Below, piece by piece: positions 1 to 9,211 of a DNA stretch of 41,450 nucleotides. This DNA is from a candidate division KSB1 bacterium (lineage in GTDB: Bacteria; Zhuqueibacterota; Zhuqueibacteria; JANLFK01; Oleimicrobiaceae). Each line of letters starts with the position of its first letter. The stretch's first letter is position 1. The position numbers and the translations under genes were made by a program. The notes under the pieces were generated by a model. It did no database searches. It worked only from the letters and a program-made list of their open reading frames with translations, and was not told where the DNA came from. The stretch spans positions 1-41,450 of the forward strand of contig JAPDPR010000034.1 in the NCBI GenBank assembly GCA_034506335.1, given 5' to 3'.

Positions 1-1
1 T

Positions 2-1975
2 CCCCTGGACACATCTGCGCGCTTTGCCTGGCCCCCCAACTTTTTTCTCGGGCTGGAGATGTCACCCGAACCAGGCAATCCCGATTCCGTCTCGCTGAGC
101 GCAGACCTGAGTGTGGTGCGCGTCCACAATCTTCACCTGTCAGCGGATACTCGCTACGTGCTGGCAATTCTGGGTGCGCGAAGCAGCACTGGAGCCCTCT
201 TGCAGACGCCGACGGTGATGACTTTTACGACTGGCTCCACGTTACCCACCGCCACCGTCAGCGGCAAGGTCACTCTCCCGGGCGGTGACGCCTCAGGAAC
301 ACTTGTGGCCCTGTTCAGCAACCTCGGCATGGGGCCGGAAGCTTTGGCAGTGGCACTTCCACCCACAGGAAACTTCACAATCAACTACGTGCCCCCGGGG
401 GTTTACTATCCAGTCGCCATCAAAGACGTGGACCACAGCGGGGACACGGACCCCAATCCAGCGGTGGATCTGATGGCCGCGTACGACCCCGACGGTGACG
501 GCCTCCTCGACAACATTGTGGTCGAGGAAGGTGCCATGGTGACGGGGGTTGATCTGACACTCCACTCCTTTGCGCCTCTGACCGCCAGGCAGCGTTTTGA
601 CCAGGTTGTTGCACTAGCGCAGACCGGTGGACAGGACCCGCGCCTAGTGATGGTCGGTTGCCAGCATTTCTCTCCGTCCGGCGAGGCACCGCTGTGGTTC
701 TACGTCTTCTGGGCACCAGGGGCAGACGCTGCTCTCGGGGTGATGGCAACATCCTTCTTTTTGGCCCCTTTTCCTTGGGAGGAAGAACTTCCGGACACGA
801 CTGCCCTTCCTGTGGACTGGGTGGACAGCGGGGTGGCTGCAGATTCGGCGGAAGCCAACGGGGGCGCCGAGTTCCGGGAGACCCACCCGGATGCAGAGGT
901 TGAGGCTTTCCTGAGCCACATTGAGCTGCCGGGATCCGCCTCCCTGCTGAGGCCGTTGCCCAAGAATGGCGCCAGCGCCGCAACTGGACATCGGAGAGGC
1001 CTTCTCCAGCACGTGGACTTCCTGGTACAGCGGGGTGGACCGCCGCACTCGCTGCCTGCATCCTGCGCACTTGTCCAGGTGGGCGAGCTCCACCCTGCAT
1101 GGCTGGTGCAGTACAACTCAGACCTCACCGGCGATTTTCTCGCGATCATAATGGACGCGCAAACTGCTCGTGTAATCTTCAGGTGGCCCCCACCAGTTCG
1201 CGTCACAACCGCCGCTTTCAACATCCCGGCCGCCGCTCAGGCCGCCCAGGGCTGGGCTTCAGATGCGCGGCTCGTTTGGCTGGGCAACCACCAGAGCAGC
1301 CTCACGCCTTCGGGCCAGTCGGAGATGTGGTACTACGCCTTTTACTCGCCGTCACTTGCCACCGGACACCTTTTCTTCTTCACTGGCGGGATGTTACTGG
1401 CGGACATGGATGCCGCGCTCCCCTTCACCGACCCGCTCCCTCAGGGTTGGATCGACAGCGACATAGCGGCAGCGGTAGCCGAAGCTCAAGGCGGCACCGC
1501 CTATCGCACGGCTCACCCGGACGCATGGGTCCAGGCTATGCTTGGACCAGGCTTCTACCCATGGGAGCCAGGCCGCCCTGTGTGGTGGCTGCACTATACC
1601 TCCAGCAGTCCCGAAGAGCTTTCATTGTGGATTGACCCTCTGAGCGCGCAGCTTCTCACCAACGTGGACAACCCATCAGAAGGCGAGACCATACCGCGAG
1701 CCTTCGCTCTGCTCCAGAACTTCCCAAATCCCTTCAACCCGCACACGGCGATTGCCTACCACCTGCCCCAAGCGGCAGAGGTGGAAATCCTCGTTCTTAA
1801 CGTGAAGGGAGAAAAGGTGGCGACGCTGGCTGATGGTTTTCGCGCAGCAGGCTTCCACAAGGTCCTCTGGAACGGGACTGACGCCGCAGGCAAGCCGGTG
1901 GCAGGTGGCGTCTATCTCTGCCGCCTGAGCACCCCAGGCTTTGTGGCAGCGAGGAAGATGCTCTTGTTACGGTAG
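2..1975 (+). CDS. Large secreted protein with Ig-like, carboxypeptidase-regulatory and C-terminal sorting domains (5' end outside window)
   Basis: The frame is open to the left edge, so the N-terminus and signal peptide lie outside the window. The first visible residues up to about 75 (counting from the Met at 59) resemble the end of a bacterial Ig-like Big_5 domain, ending in TFTTGS. A carboxypeptidase-regulatory-like beta-sandwich follows (about 65-170), with an acidic DPDGDG loop that could bind calcium. Two diverged copies of one module come next, about 185-370 and 400-545. Both carry a W-[VI]-D-S-x-[VI]-A signature followed by THPDA or AHPDA. The last 90 residues are a FlgD-like/type IX-style C-terminal domain (NFPNPFNP, then WNGTDAAGKPVAGGVY, ending KMLLLR), typical of proteins exported to the surface in FCB bacteria. 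No enzyme motif was recognised. Export is inferred; the specific role is unknown. Confidence 0.85.
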   Translation, partial: PLDTSARFAWPPNFFLGLEMSPEPGNPDSVSLSADLSVVRVHNLHLSADTRYVLAILGARSSTGALLQTPTVMTFTTGSTLPTATVSGKVTLPGGDASGTLVALFSNLGMGPEALAVALPPTGNFTINYVPPGVYYPVAIKDVDHSGDTDPNPAVDLMAAYDPDGDGLLDNIVVEEGAMVTGVDLTLHSFAPLTARQRFDQVVALAQTGGQDPRLVMVGCQHFSPSGEAPLWFYVFWAPGADAALGVMATSFFLAPFPWEEELPDTTALPVDWVDSGVAADSAEANGGAEFRETHPDAEVEAFLSHIELPGSASLLRPLPKNGASAATGHRRGLLQHVDFLVQRGGPPHSLPASCALVQVGELHPAWLVQYNSDLTGDFLAIIMDAQTARVIFRWPPPVRVTTAAFNIPAAAQAAQGWASDARLVWLGNHQSSLTPSGQSEMWYYAFYSPSLATGHLFFFTGGMLLADMDAALPFTDPLPQGWIDSDIAAAVAEAQGGTAYRTAHPDAWVQAMLGPGFYPWEPGRPVWWLHYTSSSPEELSLWIDPLSAQLLTNVDNPSEGETIPRAFALLQNFPNPFNPHTAIAYHLPQAAEVEILVLNVKGEKVATLADGFRAAGFHKVLWNGTDAAGKPVAGGVYLCRLSTPGFVAARKMLLLR

Positions 1976-3008
1976 CAGACCCAGGGATGCGACGGCGAGA
2001 CCGCTCTGCCAGCTCATCCCGATGAGGGAAGCGAATCTTCTGGAAAAGACGACATTAAGGAAGGGGGACTCACATCGTCGCAATGCGACCACGTGGGTGA
2101 ACTAAGTTTTTGTGTGGGAAGCAAACGTGGGGACAGCTCTCTTCGGTGGTCTCATCTCTTGACGATGTTCGGATAGTAGCCCGGTCGCGCGGACCCATGT
2201 CCATCTCCGCAAGAGAAACCGATAGGCGCGCCGCATCTCCGGAAAGTATTTCGCTGCGAGCGTGCGATACAATGCCCCTGCGCTCTCACCGGGCCGAGAA
2301 GGCCACGCAAAGCGATGCGCGGCGCGATATTCCTGAAGCAACTGTTCGTCGAAGTGCTTTTCAGCCTCCCCGGCGATCGCGCGCACTATCCAAGCAACGC
2401 CGCCACAAGGCCCCTTCGGCGTTAGGTTTCGCCGCGTGCCGCACCGCGGAGACGGTCAGACTTACCCCTTTTGCGTCAATCTCCAACTTTCGGAAGGATC
2501 CACCAAGACACTAGTCGCTTCACACCTGCTATTCGTGGTGGGAGGCGCTTGCGCTTGACGGTCTTTTTTCGCCTAGGGCAGTTGGGGTCGAGTTGGGTGC
2601 GTGAATATGCCGGAGGCAGGTCAGGGATGATGCGGTCAGGTAAATGCCTTTATGCCCGCAGTCTACACTAACTGCATGGGTCTGGTGCGGAAGGCTTGAG
2701 CGCTCCACCCCAAGGACTTGCCTTGGGAGGAAGGCTCTATGCAGCCGTCAAGGTGCCCAAGCTGCCTCTTGACTGTGGACATAGGCACGGCGACCGAGTG
2801 CCGTCAGGCCGCGACCGCGGGGGCTTCGCAAGCGACGTTCGGTCTCCGGGCTGCGCCCAACAACTGAGAATGCGGCTCAATGCCGGTGTTGGCCTGAAGT
2901 ACCAAGCCAACCATGAGCGCGCCGTCGGCGAGCGGGGACCATGATCTACCACCACGGGGGCACATGCGAGGTACCGACATCGGAGCTACGGGGCTGCCTC
3001 AGCGCCCT
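1976..3008. other. Gene-poor interval between a + strand gene and the 3' end of the superoperon
   Basis: About 1 kb lies between the stop of the secreted protein and the convergent stop of hisD. No recognisable gene, tRNA or strong U-tract terminator was seen. A minus-strand frame at 2102-2386 (GTG start, 94 codons, very rich in Arg, Trp and aromatic residues) is open further upstream without a start codon. It could be a gene remnant, but I do not recognise it. The plus-strand frames here have arginine- and proline-rich compositions typical of shadows. The stretch may hold decayed coding DNA. Confidence 0.4.
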
Positions 3009-4274
3009 CTACCTTCTTTGCCTCATACGCAGAGAGCGCGCATGACCGGCGAGGCCTTCGGCTTCGGCCAGTCTTATTCCGTCTTCCAGGGGAGCTGTGG
3101 CGACCTTACCTTGAACCCTCAGCACCGTCTGCACCTTGAGAAAGTCGCGCACGCTCAGGCCACCCGTGTAGCGAGCCGCGCCATTGGTAGGGAGCACATG
3201 GTTAAGCCCACTGCTGTAGTCGCCCAAGGCCTCCGCGGCTCCCCCTCCGACGAATAGAGAGCCGTAGTTACGCAGCCCAGCAAGATAAGGTGCTGGATCG
3301 CACACCTGCAGCTCCAGGTGCTCAGGCGCCCGTTCGTTGGCCACCAGGATGGCCTCCTCGACCGAAGCAACCAGAATCATGGCTCCGTTTCTCTCCAGTG
3401 CCAGGCGGGCCGTATCAGCAGTAGGCAGGCTTTGCAGTTGACGCTCCACCTCATCGTGCACGCGGTTTGCCAACGTCGCACTGGTGGTGACGAGTAGCGG
3501 GCAGGCGTCAGGGTCGTGCTCGGCCTGGGCCAATAGGTCAGCTGCCAGCAGCTCGGGGCTTGCAGATTCGTCGGCGATAACCAATACCTCGCTTGGGCCC
3601 GCAACAAAGTCGATGCCCACCTGGCCGTAGACCTCTTTTTTCGCTGCGGTCACAAAGGTATTGCCAGGCCCCACAATCTTGTCCACGCGCCGTATTGTTT
3701 CAGTGCCGAAAGCCATGGCCCCAATCGCTTGCACTCCCCCGATGCGGTACACTTCGTCTGCACCGGCAATATCTGCCGCGGCCAATATCGCCGGATGCAC
3801 GCTCCCCTGCCACGTGGGAGGCGAACAGACCACCACCTGCTCTACTCCGGCCACGCGTGCCGGCACCACGCCCATGTACACCGAGGAGATGAGCGGAAAG
3901 CGCCCTCCAGGCACGTACACCCCTACTCTGGCAATTGGCACGACCCGCTGGCCAATGAAGCACCCCGGCTCGATTTCCATGTCAAAGTCTTGGTAGGCAG
4001 CTAATTGGCGGGCGCAGAAGGAGCGCAGGCGCTCAACGCTCCGCGTGATGGCGGCGACCAACTCTGGCTCGACGCTTCTATAGGCTGCGGCAATCTCCTC
4101 GCGCTCCACCCGCAGACTCTGCAACTCGACACCATCAAAACGGCGAGTGAGTCGACGCACCCCTTCATCGCCGTGTTCCTTCACCTCCTCAAGCAAGGGG
4201 CGCACCGCCTCTATGGGCAAGGCCACACTTTTGGCGCTCGCCCGGCGAAACTCATCAGCAGTCACGACTCGCAT
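3009..4274 (-). CDS. hisD: Histidinol dehydrogenase
   Basis: This enzyme performs the last two steps of histidine synthesis: NAD-dependent oxidation of L-histidinol to histidinal and then to histidine, in the cytoplasm. Its 421 residues are normal family length. Diagnostic segments are present in order: VGVYVPGG (about 117-124), the GPGN nucleotide loop (about 202), [14 protein letters not shown] (about 222-235), zinc ligands Gln and His in LLAQAEHDP (about 248-255), the catalytic pair in NERAPEHL (about 313-320) and [13 protein letters not shown] near residue 360. It is the last gene of the superoperon. Its ATG lies 13 nt inside the end of the hisA-IE fusion, so translation is probably coupled. 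All key residues appear intact. Confidence 0.97.
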   Translation of the reverse strand: MRVVTADEFRRASAKSVALPIEAVRPLLEEVKEHGDEGVRRLTRRFDGVELQSLRVEREEIAAAYRSVEPELVAAITRSVERLRSFCARQLAAYQDFDMEIEPGCFIGQRVVPIARVGVYVPGGRFPLISSVYMGVVPARVAGVEQVVVCSPPTWQGSVHPAILAAADIAGADEVYRIGGVQAIGAMAFGTETIRRVDKIVGPGNTFVTAAKKEVYGQVGIDFVAGPSEVLVIADESASPELLAADLLAQAEHDPDACPLLVTTSATLANRVHDEVERQLQSLPTADTARLALERNGAMILVASVEEAILVANERAPEHLELQVCDPAPYLAGLRNYGSLFVGGGAAEALGDYSSGLNHVLPTNGAARYTGGLSVRDFLKVQTVLRVQGKVATAPLEDGIRLAEAEGLAGHARSLRMRQRR

Positions 4275-5554
4275 CTCTTACCTTCACCGTCTTTTCGCTT
4301 TGCGTTCCGTGGAGCAATGCGTCGCCGCCGCAGCTCGCGGAAGACCGCCTCCACCGGCACGCCCTCCTTTGCCAAAAGCAGCGTCAGAAAGTAGAGCACG
4401 TCGGCTGATTCCCAGATCAACTCCTCGTGCGTGGCTGCACTCACCACCTCATTTGCCTCCTCAACGAGCTTTGCCCGCACCTGCTCGCCGGACAAGCTGG
4501 CTGAGTAAGAATCGGCTGGCGCCTCGGCCAGCCTCCGCACCAGCACATCGTAGAGCTCCTGCAGGGAAAAGCTTCGGCCACCGAAACAGGTATAATTGCC
4601 AGTGTGGCACGCGACCCCTTTCTGTTCAACAGTGAAAAGCAATGTATCGCGATCGCAATCCATCCGGGCGCGCACCAGTCGCTGCGCGTTGCCAGAAGTC
4701 TCCCCTTTTGTCCACAACTTTTGCCTGGAGCGGGAATAGTAGCAGGCGTTACCTGTGGCGAAGCTCTGCGCCAGAGAGTCGCGATTGCTGTAAGCGAGCA
4801 TTAGCACCTGGCCGGATGTGTCGCACGCGATGGTGGGCACCAGACCCGTGCCCCAATCGACCGCTGCTGCGAAGGCTTCTGCAAGGGTCATCGCCCCGGT
4901 GTAGATGGCCATCCCCAACTGGACATCCGCATTCAGGGACGAAAGCCTGGCTACCTCCTCCGGCGAGGCGATGCCTCCCGCCACCGTGACCCGCATCCTT
5001 GCCTTCTCCACCACCTGCCGGACCATCTCCAGGTCGGTGCCGGACATCAGCCCTTCGCGCTCCACAGTGGTGAACAGAACCTCGCCTGCATATGCCTGCA
5101 ACGTCTCCACCACGTCCAGAACCCGCACTCCTGTCCGGTGCCGCCATCCCCTGGTGACGACCTCGCCCTGGTAGGCATCCACCGCCACCACAACGCGGTC
5201 TTTACCCACCGCCTGGGCCAGTTCCTCCAAGAACGCCTTGTCGACCCCTTTGGCCGAAAAGGCTCTAGTGCCGACAATCACCTTGCTCGCCCCAGCCCCG
5301 AGGAGGCGCACGGCTTTCTCGACTGAGCGCACACCCCCACCAACCCGACAGTCAGCCACGGTGCATAGCTGCCGGATGAGGCGCTCGTTGTCGCCTTGCT
5401 CCAGCGCCCCATCTATGTCCACTACCGCCACCTCGCCATAGCGATCGAATTCCTTTGCCAGGGCGAGTGCATCGTCGCGCTCCAGCACCTTCTCCCGCCC
5501 CTGACGCAGTTGGACTACCTTCCCCTTGCTCAGATCAATAGATGGAATGATCAT
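4262..5554 (-). CDS. hisA-hisIE: HisA-HisI-HisE trifunctional fusion (ProFAR isomerase, PR-AMP cyclohydrolase, PR-ATP pyrophosphatase)
   Basis: One 430-residue chain carries three sequential enzymes of histidine synthesis. Residues 1-230 are a (beta/alpha)8 HisA isomerase, with IPSIDL (Asp7), VGGGVRS and AVDAYQG (Asp126). The usual catalytic R-D-G loop is R-E-G here (Glu167), a conservative change. Residues about 233-328 are the HisI cyclohydrolase with its zinc and magnesium motif MDCDRD, CHTG and CF (Cys300, Cys316, Cys323). Residues about 330-412 are the HisE pyrophosphatase helix bundle, with EEANE and ESADVLY. HisIE fusions are common; attachment to HisA with almost no linker is unusual. 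Pathway order is HisE, HisI, HisA (steps 2-4), so the fusion could channel substrate. The ATG overlaps the hisF stop (ATGA). No frameshift was needed to read through all three domains. Confidence 0.95.
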   Translation of the reverse strand: MIIPSIDLSKGKVVQLRQGREKVLERDDALALAKEFDRYGEVAVVDIDGALEQGDNERLIRQLCTVADCRVGGGVRSVEKAVRLLGAGASKVIVGTRAFSAKGVDKAFLEELAQAVGKDRVVVAVDAYQGEVVTRGWRHRTGVRVLDVVETLQAYAGEVLFTTVEREGLMSGTDLEMVRQVVEKARMRVTVAGGIASPEEVARLSSLNADVQLGMAIYTGAMTLAEAFAAAVDWGTGLVPTIACDTSGQVLMLAYSNRDSLAQSFATGNACYYSRSRQKLWTKGETSGNAQRLVRARMDCDRDTLLFTVEQKGVACHTGNYTCFGGRSFSLQELYDVLVRRLAEAPADSYSASLSGEQVRAKLVEEANEVVSAATHEELIWESADVLYFLTLLLAKEGVPVEAVFRELRRRRIAPRNAKRKDGEGKRCES

Positions 5555-6303
5555 CGAATGGGCACACCCTTAGCTTTGAGATACTTCTTTATGTCCGCAA
5601 CCGTGTATTCCCGGTAGTGCAAGAGCGAAGCAAGGAGTACCGCATCTGCGTGGCCGTCCACGATGGCTTCGTAGAGTTGCTGCAAAGTGCCTGCGCCACC
5701 GGAGGCAATGACGGGTACGGCGACAGTATCGGCCACGCGCCGAATCAGCTCTACGTCGTAACCTGCTCGTGTGCCGTCGCGATCGATGGAATTGAGGAGG
5801 ATTTCACCGGCTCCTCGCTCTTCGGCCTCTTTGGCCCATCGCACGACGTCTATGCCGGTGTCCTCGCGCCCGCCTTTGACAAAAGCATGCCAGCCATTCC
5901 CAACCCGTTTAGCATCGATGGACAATACGATGCACTGAGAACCAAAGCGCATCGCTCCTTCAGTGATAAGGTTGGGCTCCTCCAGTGCGGCGGTGCAGAT
6001 GGCAACTTTGTCGGCACCTGCCAGGAGCGCATCGCGCATGTCCTCAACAGTGCGGATGCCGCCTCCCACCGTGAGAGGCACGAACACGCGGTCGGCCACC
6101 CTTGCCACCACATCTAGGAGCGTGCGCCGGCTGCGATAGCTTGCGCCAATGTCCAAAAAGACAATCTCATCTGCACCCTGCTCGTTGTAGGCCATTGCCA
6201 ACTGCACGGGGTCCCCTGCACGACGTACGTCCCGAAATCGCACCCCCTTCACCACATGGCCATCTTCCACGTCCAGGCAGGGGATGATACGCGTGGTCAA
6301 CAT
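5551..6303 (-). CDS. hisF: Imidazole glycerol phosphate synthase, cyclase subunit
   Basis: HisF uses ammonia delivered by HisH to convert PRFAR into imidazole glycerol phosphate and AICAR. The 250-residue chain starts [12 protein letters not shown], the family N-terminus, so the longer upstream open frame is ignored. Catalytic aspartates are Asp11 (CLDV) and Asp130 (LSIDAK). Phosphate-binding loops VGGGIRT (about 79-85) and ASGGAGT near the C-terminus are intact, as is [13 protein letters not shown]. The start codon lies 7 nt inside the hisH end, which fits coupled synthesis of the two subunits. The stop overlaps the hisA start as ATGA. Confidence 0.97.
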   Translation of the reverse strand: MLTTRIIPCLDVEDGHVVKGVRFRDVRRAGDPVQLAMAYNEQGADEIVFLDIGASYRSRRTLLDVVARVADRVFVPLTVGGGIRTVEDMRDALLAGADKVAICTAALEEPNLITEGAMRFGSQCIVLSIDAKRVGNGWHAFVKGGREDTGIDVVRWAKEAEERGAGEILLNSIDRDGTRAGYDVELIRRVADTVAVPVIASGGAGTLQQLYEAIVDGHADAVLLASLLHYREYTVADIKKYLKAKGVPIR

Positions 6304-6893
6304 CGTTCCACCCAATTGGCGAGCACCATGAGGCCGGCATCGCCGCTCTTCTCGGGGTGAAATTGTACGGCCCAAACGCGGCCACCTCCAACCGCTGATG
6401 CATAGCGCACACCGTACTCGGTCCACCCGATAACGTGGCGCTCGTTTTCGGGTTTGGCATAATAGCTGTGTACGAAGTAGAAGAACTCGCCTTGTGCCAG
6501 CCCTGCGAAGAGCGGACAATTCTCAAAGTTCACGTTGTTCCAGCCAATCTGTGGCACTCGTCGCGCATTGAACCGGTGACAGCCCCCGGCCAGCACGCCG
6601 AACCCCTCGACGCCGGGGGACTCGTCACTTCGCTCCAAGAGCAGTTGAAGTCCAAGGCAGATGCCCAGGAAAGAGCGCCCCTCTTGCACCCACGCGCGCA
6701 GCGGCATGAATAGTCCCGCATCGCGAAGCCGCTGCACTGCCTGACCGAATGAGCCCACGCCTGGAAGCACAATCCTATCCACTTCTTCCAGTTCGTCTGA
6801 GGTGCGCACTAGGCGGTGGGCCACACCAAGGTGAGAGAAAGCTTTGCTTACCGAGCGCAGGTTGCCGGCGCCATAGTCAACAATCCCGACCAT
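6297..6893 (-). CDS. hisH: Imidazole glycerol phosphate synthase, glutamine amidotransferase subunit
   Basis: This class I glutaminase releases ammonia from glutamine and passes it to HisF. The 198-residue protein begins [15 protein letters not shown], the canonical HisH start, so the longer frame upstream is not used. The catalytic triad is visible as Cys79 in GICLGLQLL, and His179 and Glu181 in VQFHPEKS. The oxyanion region LPGVGSFG (about 43-50) is present. The start lies 17 nt inside the end of hisB, with a GGGA Shine-Dalgarno core about 8 nt upstream. Confidence 0.97.
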   Translation of the reverse strand: MVGIVDYGAGNLRSVSKAFSHLGVAHRLVRTSDELEEVDRIVLPGVGSFGQAVQRLRDAGLFMPLRAWVQEGRSFLGICLGLQLLLERSDESPGVEGFGVLAGGCHRFNARRVPQIGWNNVNFENCPLFAGLAQGEFFYFVHSYYAKPENERHVIGWTEYGVRYASAVGGGRVWAVQFHPEKSGDAGLMVLANWVERC

Positions 6894-7482
6894 CGATGAT
6901 TCCCTTCGTGCTGGGGATCTGACCTGCAGCCCGGGGGTTGAGCTGACACGCCATGCTGAGGGCCTTACCGAACGCCTTGAAAATGGCCTCCATCTTGTGG
7001 TGATCGCTCCGCCCATACGGCATTCGCACTACCACGTTTGCACCCGCGTGCACCGCAAAGGCATAGAAAAAGTCCTCCAGCAAGTCAGTGTCGAGGTCCC
7101 CACAGAACTGTCGGCTAAAGTGGGCGTCGTACTGCAAGTAGGGGCGGCCGCCCATGTCCACTGCCACCACCGCCAGCGCCTCGTCCATGGGATAGACGAA
7201 GTAGCCGGCGCGATTGATGCCGCGCGCGTCGCCCAGGGCCTGCGCGAAGGCTTTGCCCAGAACCAGACCACAGTCTTCCAGCAAGTGGTGTTGGTCCACG
7301 TGTAGATCGCCGCTGGCGGTCATGACGAGGTCAAACAGCCCGTGGCGCGCCATGGCCTCCAGCATGTGCGTGAGCAACCCGATCGGGGTCGATACCTGTG
7401 CCTGTCCCGAGCCGTCAATCACGAGTTCAACGACAATGTCTGTTTCTCGTGTATGGCGCTCCACGCGCGCTGATCGCTTCAC
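6877..7482 (-). CDS. hisB: Imidazoleglycerol-phosphate dehydratase
   Basis: Dehydrates imidazole glycerol phosphate to imidazole acetol phosphate. The 201-residue chain is the monofunctional form, with no HAD phosphatase domain attached. Metal-ligand motifs are DQHHLLED (about 63-70) and RSDHHKMEAIFKAF (about 158-171). The usual FLDHML motif reads LLTHML here, with Thr in place of Asp, a change close to but not within the two HH motifs. The start is a GTG with GGAGG 7 nt upstream, overlapping the HAD gene stop as GTGA. A separate HAD phosphatase is encoded just upstream, so the phosphatase step is plausibly supplied in trans. Confidence 0.95.
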   Translation of the reverse strand: MKRSARVERHTRETDIVVELVIDGSGQAQVSTPIGLLTHMLEAMARHGLFDLVMTASGDLHVDQHHLLEDCGLVLGKAFAQALGDARGINRAGYFVYPMDEALAVVAVDMGGRPYLQYDAHFSRQFCGDLDTDLLEDFFYAFAVHAGANVVVRMPYGRSDHHKMEAIFKAFGKALSMACQLNPRAAGQIPSTKGIIDGRDC

Positions 7483-8159
7483 AAAAGTGCCTCCCGTACG
7501 CTGTTGACATCCGCGAGCACCAAGTGTGCACCGCGCTGAAGAAGAAGCCGCTTGTGGGCCTCACGCTCCTGCTCCGTACCGAACTGTGCGACACCTACTG
7601 CCATCAACCCTGCGCTCGCAGCCGCGGCAATGTCGTCGACCGAGTCGCCGAGGTACCATCCTTCAGTTGCCTGGAGTTCCGCCAACGCACGACATAGACC
7701 GTCCGGCTTGGGCTTTTGCCGTTCTGGCGGCAAGTCGTCCATGGTGACCACCGTGCCAAAGAAGGTGCGCATGCCGGCCCGCTGCAAGGTCCATTCCGCC
7801 TCCGCTCGCGGTCTGCCTGTGACTATGCCCAGGGCATACATGGCTGCCAAGCATTCGGCTACCTCACGCCGCAATAGCCACCGCTCGTTACAGATCAACC
7901 CGTCAAAGTTCTCGCCCAGGTACAGTCGCTGAAAAACGCGTACGACAACTTCGTAAGGGACCTCTACGCCCAGATCACGCAGAGCCTGCTGGGTCAGTTG
8001 CCAGTCGTTGTTGAAGCCCCCCGCGTCCTTGTATGCCTGGATGCGCACGGGGGACAGTTCTCGTCCCGAAAAGTACGCCACCGTCTGGGCGATGGCGAGC
8101 CGATAAGAGCGGGAGACATCCACGAGCACCCCGTCCATGTCAAACAGGACGGCCCTCAC
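7479..8159 (-). CDS. HAD-superfamily phosphatase embedded in the his genes; candidate histidinol-phosphatase
   Basis: A 226-residue subfamily-I HAD hydrolase. Motif I is FDMDGVLVD at the N-terminus, motif II is the Thr in VTGRPR, motif III is the Lys in RQKPKPDG, and motif IV is LGDSVDDIAAA. A helical cap of about 80 residues follows motif I. The GTG start overlaps the hisC stop (GTGA), and its stop overlaps hisB, so it sits inside a tightly coupled his cluster between the genes for steps 7 and 6. Step 8, histidinol-phosphate to histidinol, has no other candidate in this window: hisB lacks a fused phosphatase domain, and no PHP-type or inositol-monophosphatase-like gene is present. Histidinol-phosphatase activity is an inference from this context. 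A house-cleaning phosphatase is the alternative. Confidence 0.85.
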   Translation of the reverse strand: MRAVLFDMDGVLVDVSRSYRLAIAQTVAYFSGRELSPVRIQAYKDAGGFNNDWQLTQQALRDLGVEVPYEVVVRVFQRLYLGENFDGLICNERWLLRREVAECLAAMYALGIVTGRPRAEAEWTLQRAGMRTFFGTVVTMDDLPPERQKPKPDGLCRALAELQATEGWYLGDSVDDIAAAASAGLMAVGVAQFGTEQEREAHKRLLLQRGAHLVLADVNSVREALL

Positions 8160-9211
8160 CCCAATTCCTCCAGGGAAGCAGAAAGTGCTGCGACAAACTG
8201 CTGGTTTTCCGCGGCAGTGCCGATGGTCACGCGCAACCATTGGCTTAGCGCTCCGCCGAAGGAGCGCACCAGCACGCCGCGCTCACGCAGTGCGCCGAAT
8301 AGACGTGTTGCCGGCACATGTTCGTGGCGAAAGAGGAGAAAGTTCGCCCGCGATGGCACCACCACAAGCCCCCGCATCTGTTGCAACCTAGTAAGGAGTT
8401 TCTCGCGCTGATTGACCACTTCTCGAGTTGCCTGCTGCATGAGGGTCCTATGGGCGAGCACCACCTGGCCGGCAACCTGTTGGAAGACACCCACCGAGAA
8501 CGGAAGTCGTGCCTTACCGATTTCTGCCACAAGCCCGGGAGGGCCGACCAGGTACCCCAATCGGAGCCCTGCAAGTCGCCAGCCCTTGGAAAAGGTACGC
8601 AGCACCACCAGATTGCCATGGTGTCGGAGCAGAGGCACGGCGCTCTCCCCGTGGAACTCGAAATAGGCTTCGTCCACACACACCAGGCAGTCGACGCGTG
8701 CCACGAGCCGCTCCATTTCATCGGGAAGCATGGACGTGCCGGTGGGATTGTTTGGCGAGGCAAAAATCACCAAGCGCGTCCCCTGAGCGGCCTCCGCCAT
8801 GGCCTCCGCATCAAAGGAAAAATCCTCCCGCAGAGGTACCTCCCGCACCGAGACACCGAGTGTCGTCGCCACCCTGCTGTACACGGCAAACCCTGGCGAC
8901 ACGGTGACCATCACGTCGCCGCTCTCGCAGGTGGCGGCCACCACCGCTTGGATGAGCTCATTGGAGGCATTCCCCACCAACACCCATTCCGCCGGTACTT
9001 CCACATACTCGGCGATGGCCTTGGTCAATTCTTTCGCTTGGCCGTCGGGGTAGCGCTGCCAGGCGGTGGCGGCCAGACGCGCCAGAATCTCCTGCTTCAC
9101 CGGTTCCGGAACATCAGCCGGGAATTCGTTCTGGTTGAGTTTGACAATCTGTTGCTCTTGCGGCACCTCATAGCGCGACAGCGCCAGCACCTGCTGCTTG
9201 ATCAGCGTCAT
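8156..9211 (-). CDS. hisC: Histidinol-phosphate aminotransferase
   Basis: PLP-dependent fold-type I aminotransferase that converts imidazole acetol phosphate and glutamate to histidinol phosphate. It has 351 residues. Visible motifs are LNQNEFP near the N-terminus, the RYPD segment, SPNNPTGT, VDEAYFEF (the Asp contacts the PLP pyridine) and the Schiff-base lysine in RTFSKGWRLAGLRLGYLVG (about residue 208), with the substrate phosphate arginine close to it. The ATG overlaps the hisG stop (ATGA). HisC can also aminate aromatic keto acids in some species. That is relevant here because the same operon makes prephenate and its derivatives without an obvious aromatic aminotransferase gene. Confidence 0.95.
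   Translation of the reverse strand: MTLIKQQVLALSRYEVPQEQQIVKLNQNEFPADVPEPVKQEILARLAATAWQRYPDGQAKELTKAIAEYVEVPAEWVLVGNASNELIQAVVAATCESGDVMVTVSPGFAVYSRVATTLGVSVREVPLREDFSFDAEAMAEAAQGTRLVIFASPNNPTGTSMLPDEMERLVARVDCLVCVDEAYFEFHGESAVPLLRHHGNLVVLRTFSKGWRLAGLRLGYLVGPPGLVAEIGKARLPFSVGVFQQVAGQVVLAHRTLMQQATREVVNQREKLLTRLQQMRGLVVVPSRANFLLFRHEHVPATRLFGALRERGVLVRSFGGALSQWLRVTIGTAAENQQFVAALSASLEELG

Noticed and set aside
2102..2386. 94-codon minus-strand frame as a real gene
   Set aside because: No recognised family, weak GTG start without a Shine-Dalgarno site, and the frame is open further upstream without a start; kept only as a note in the gene-poor interval.
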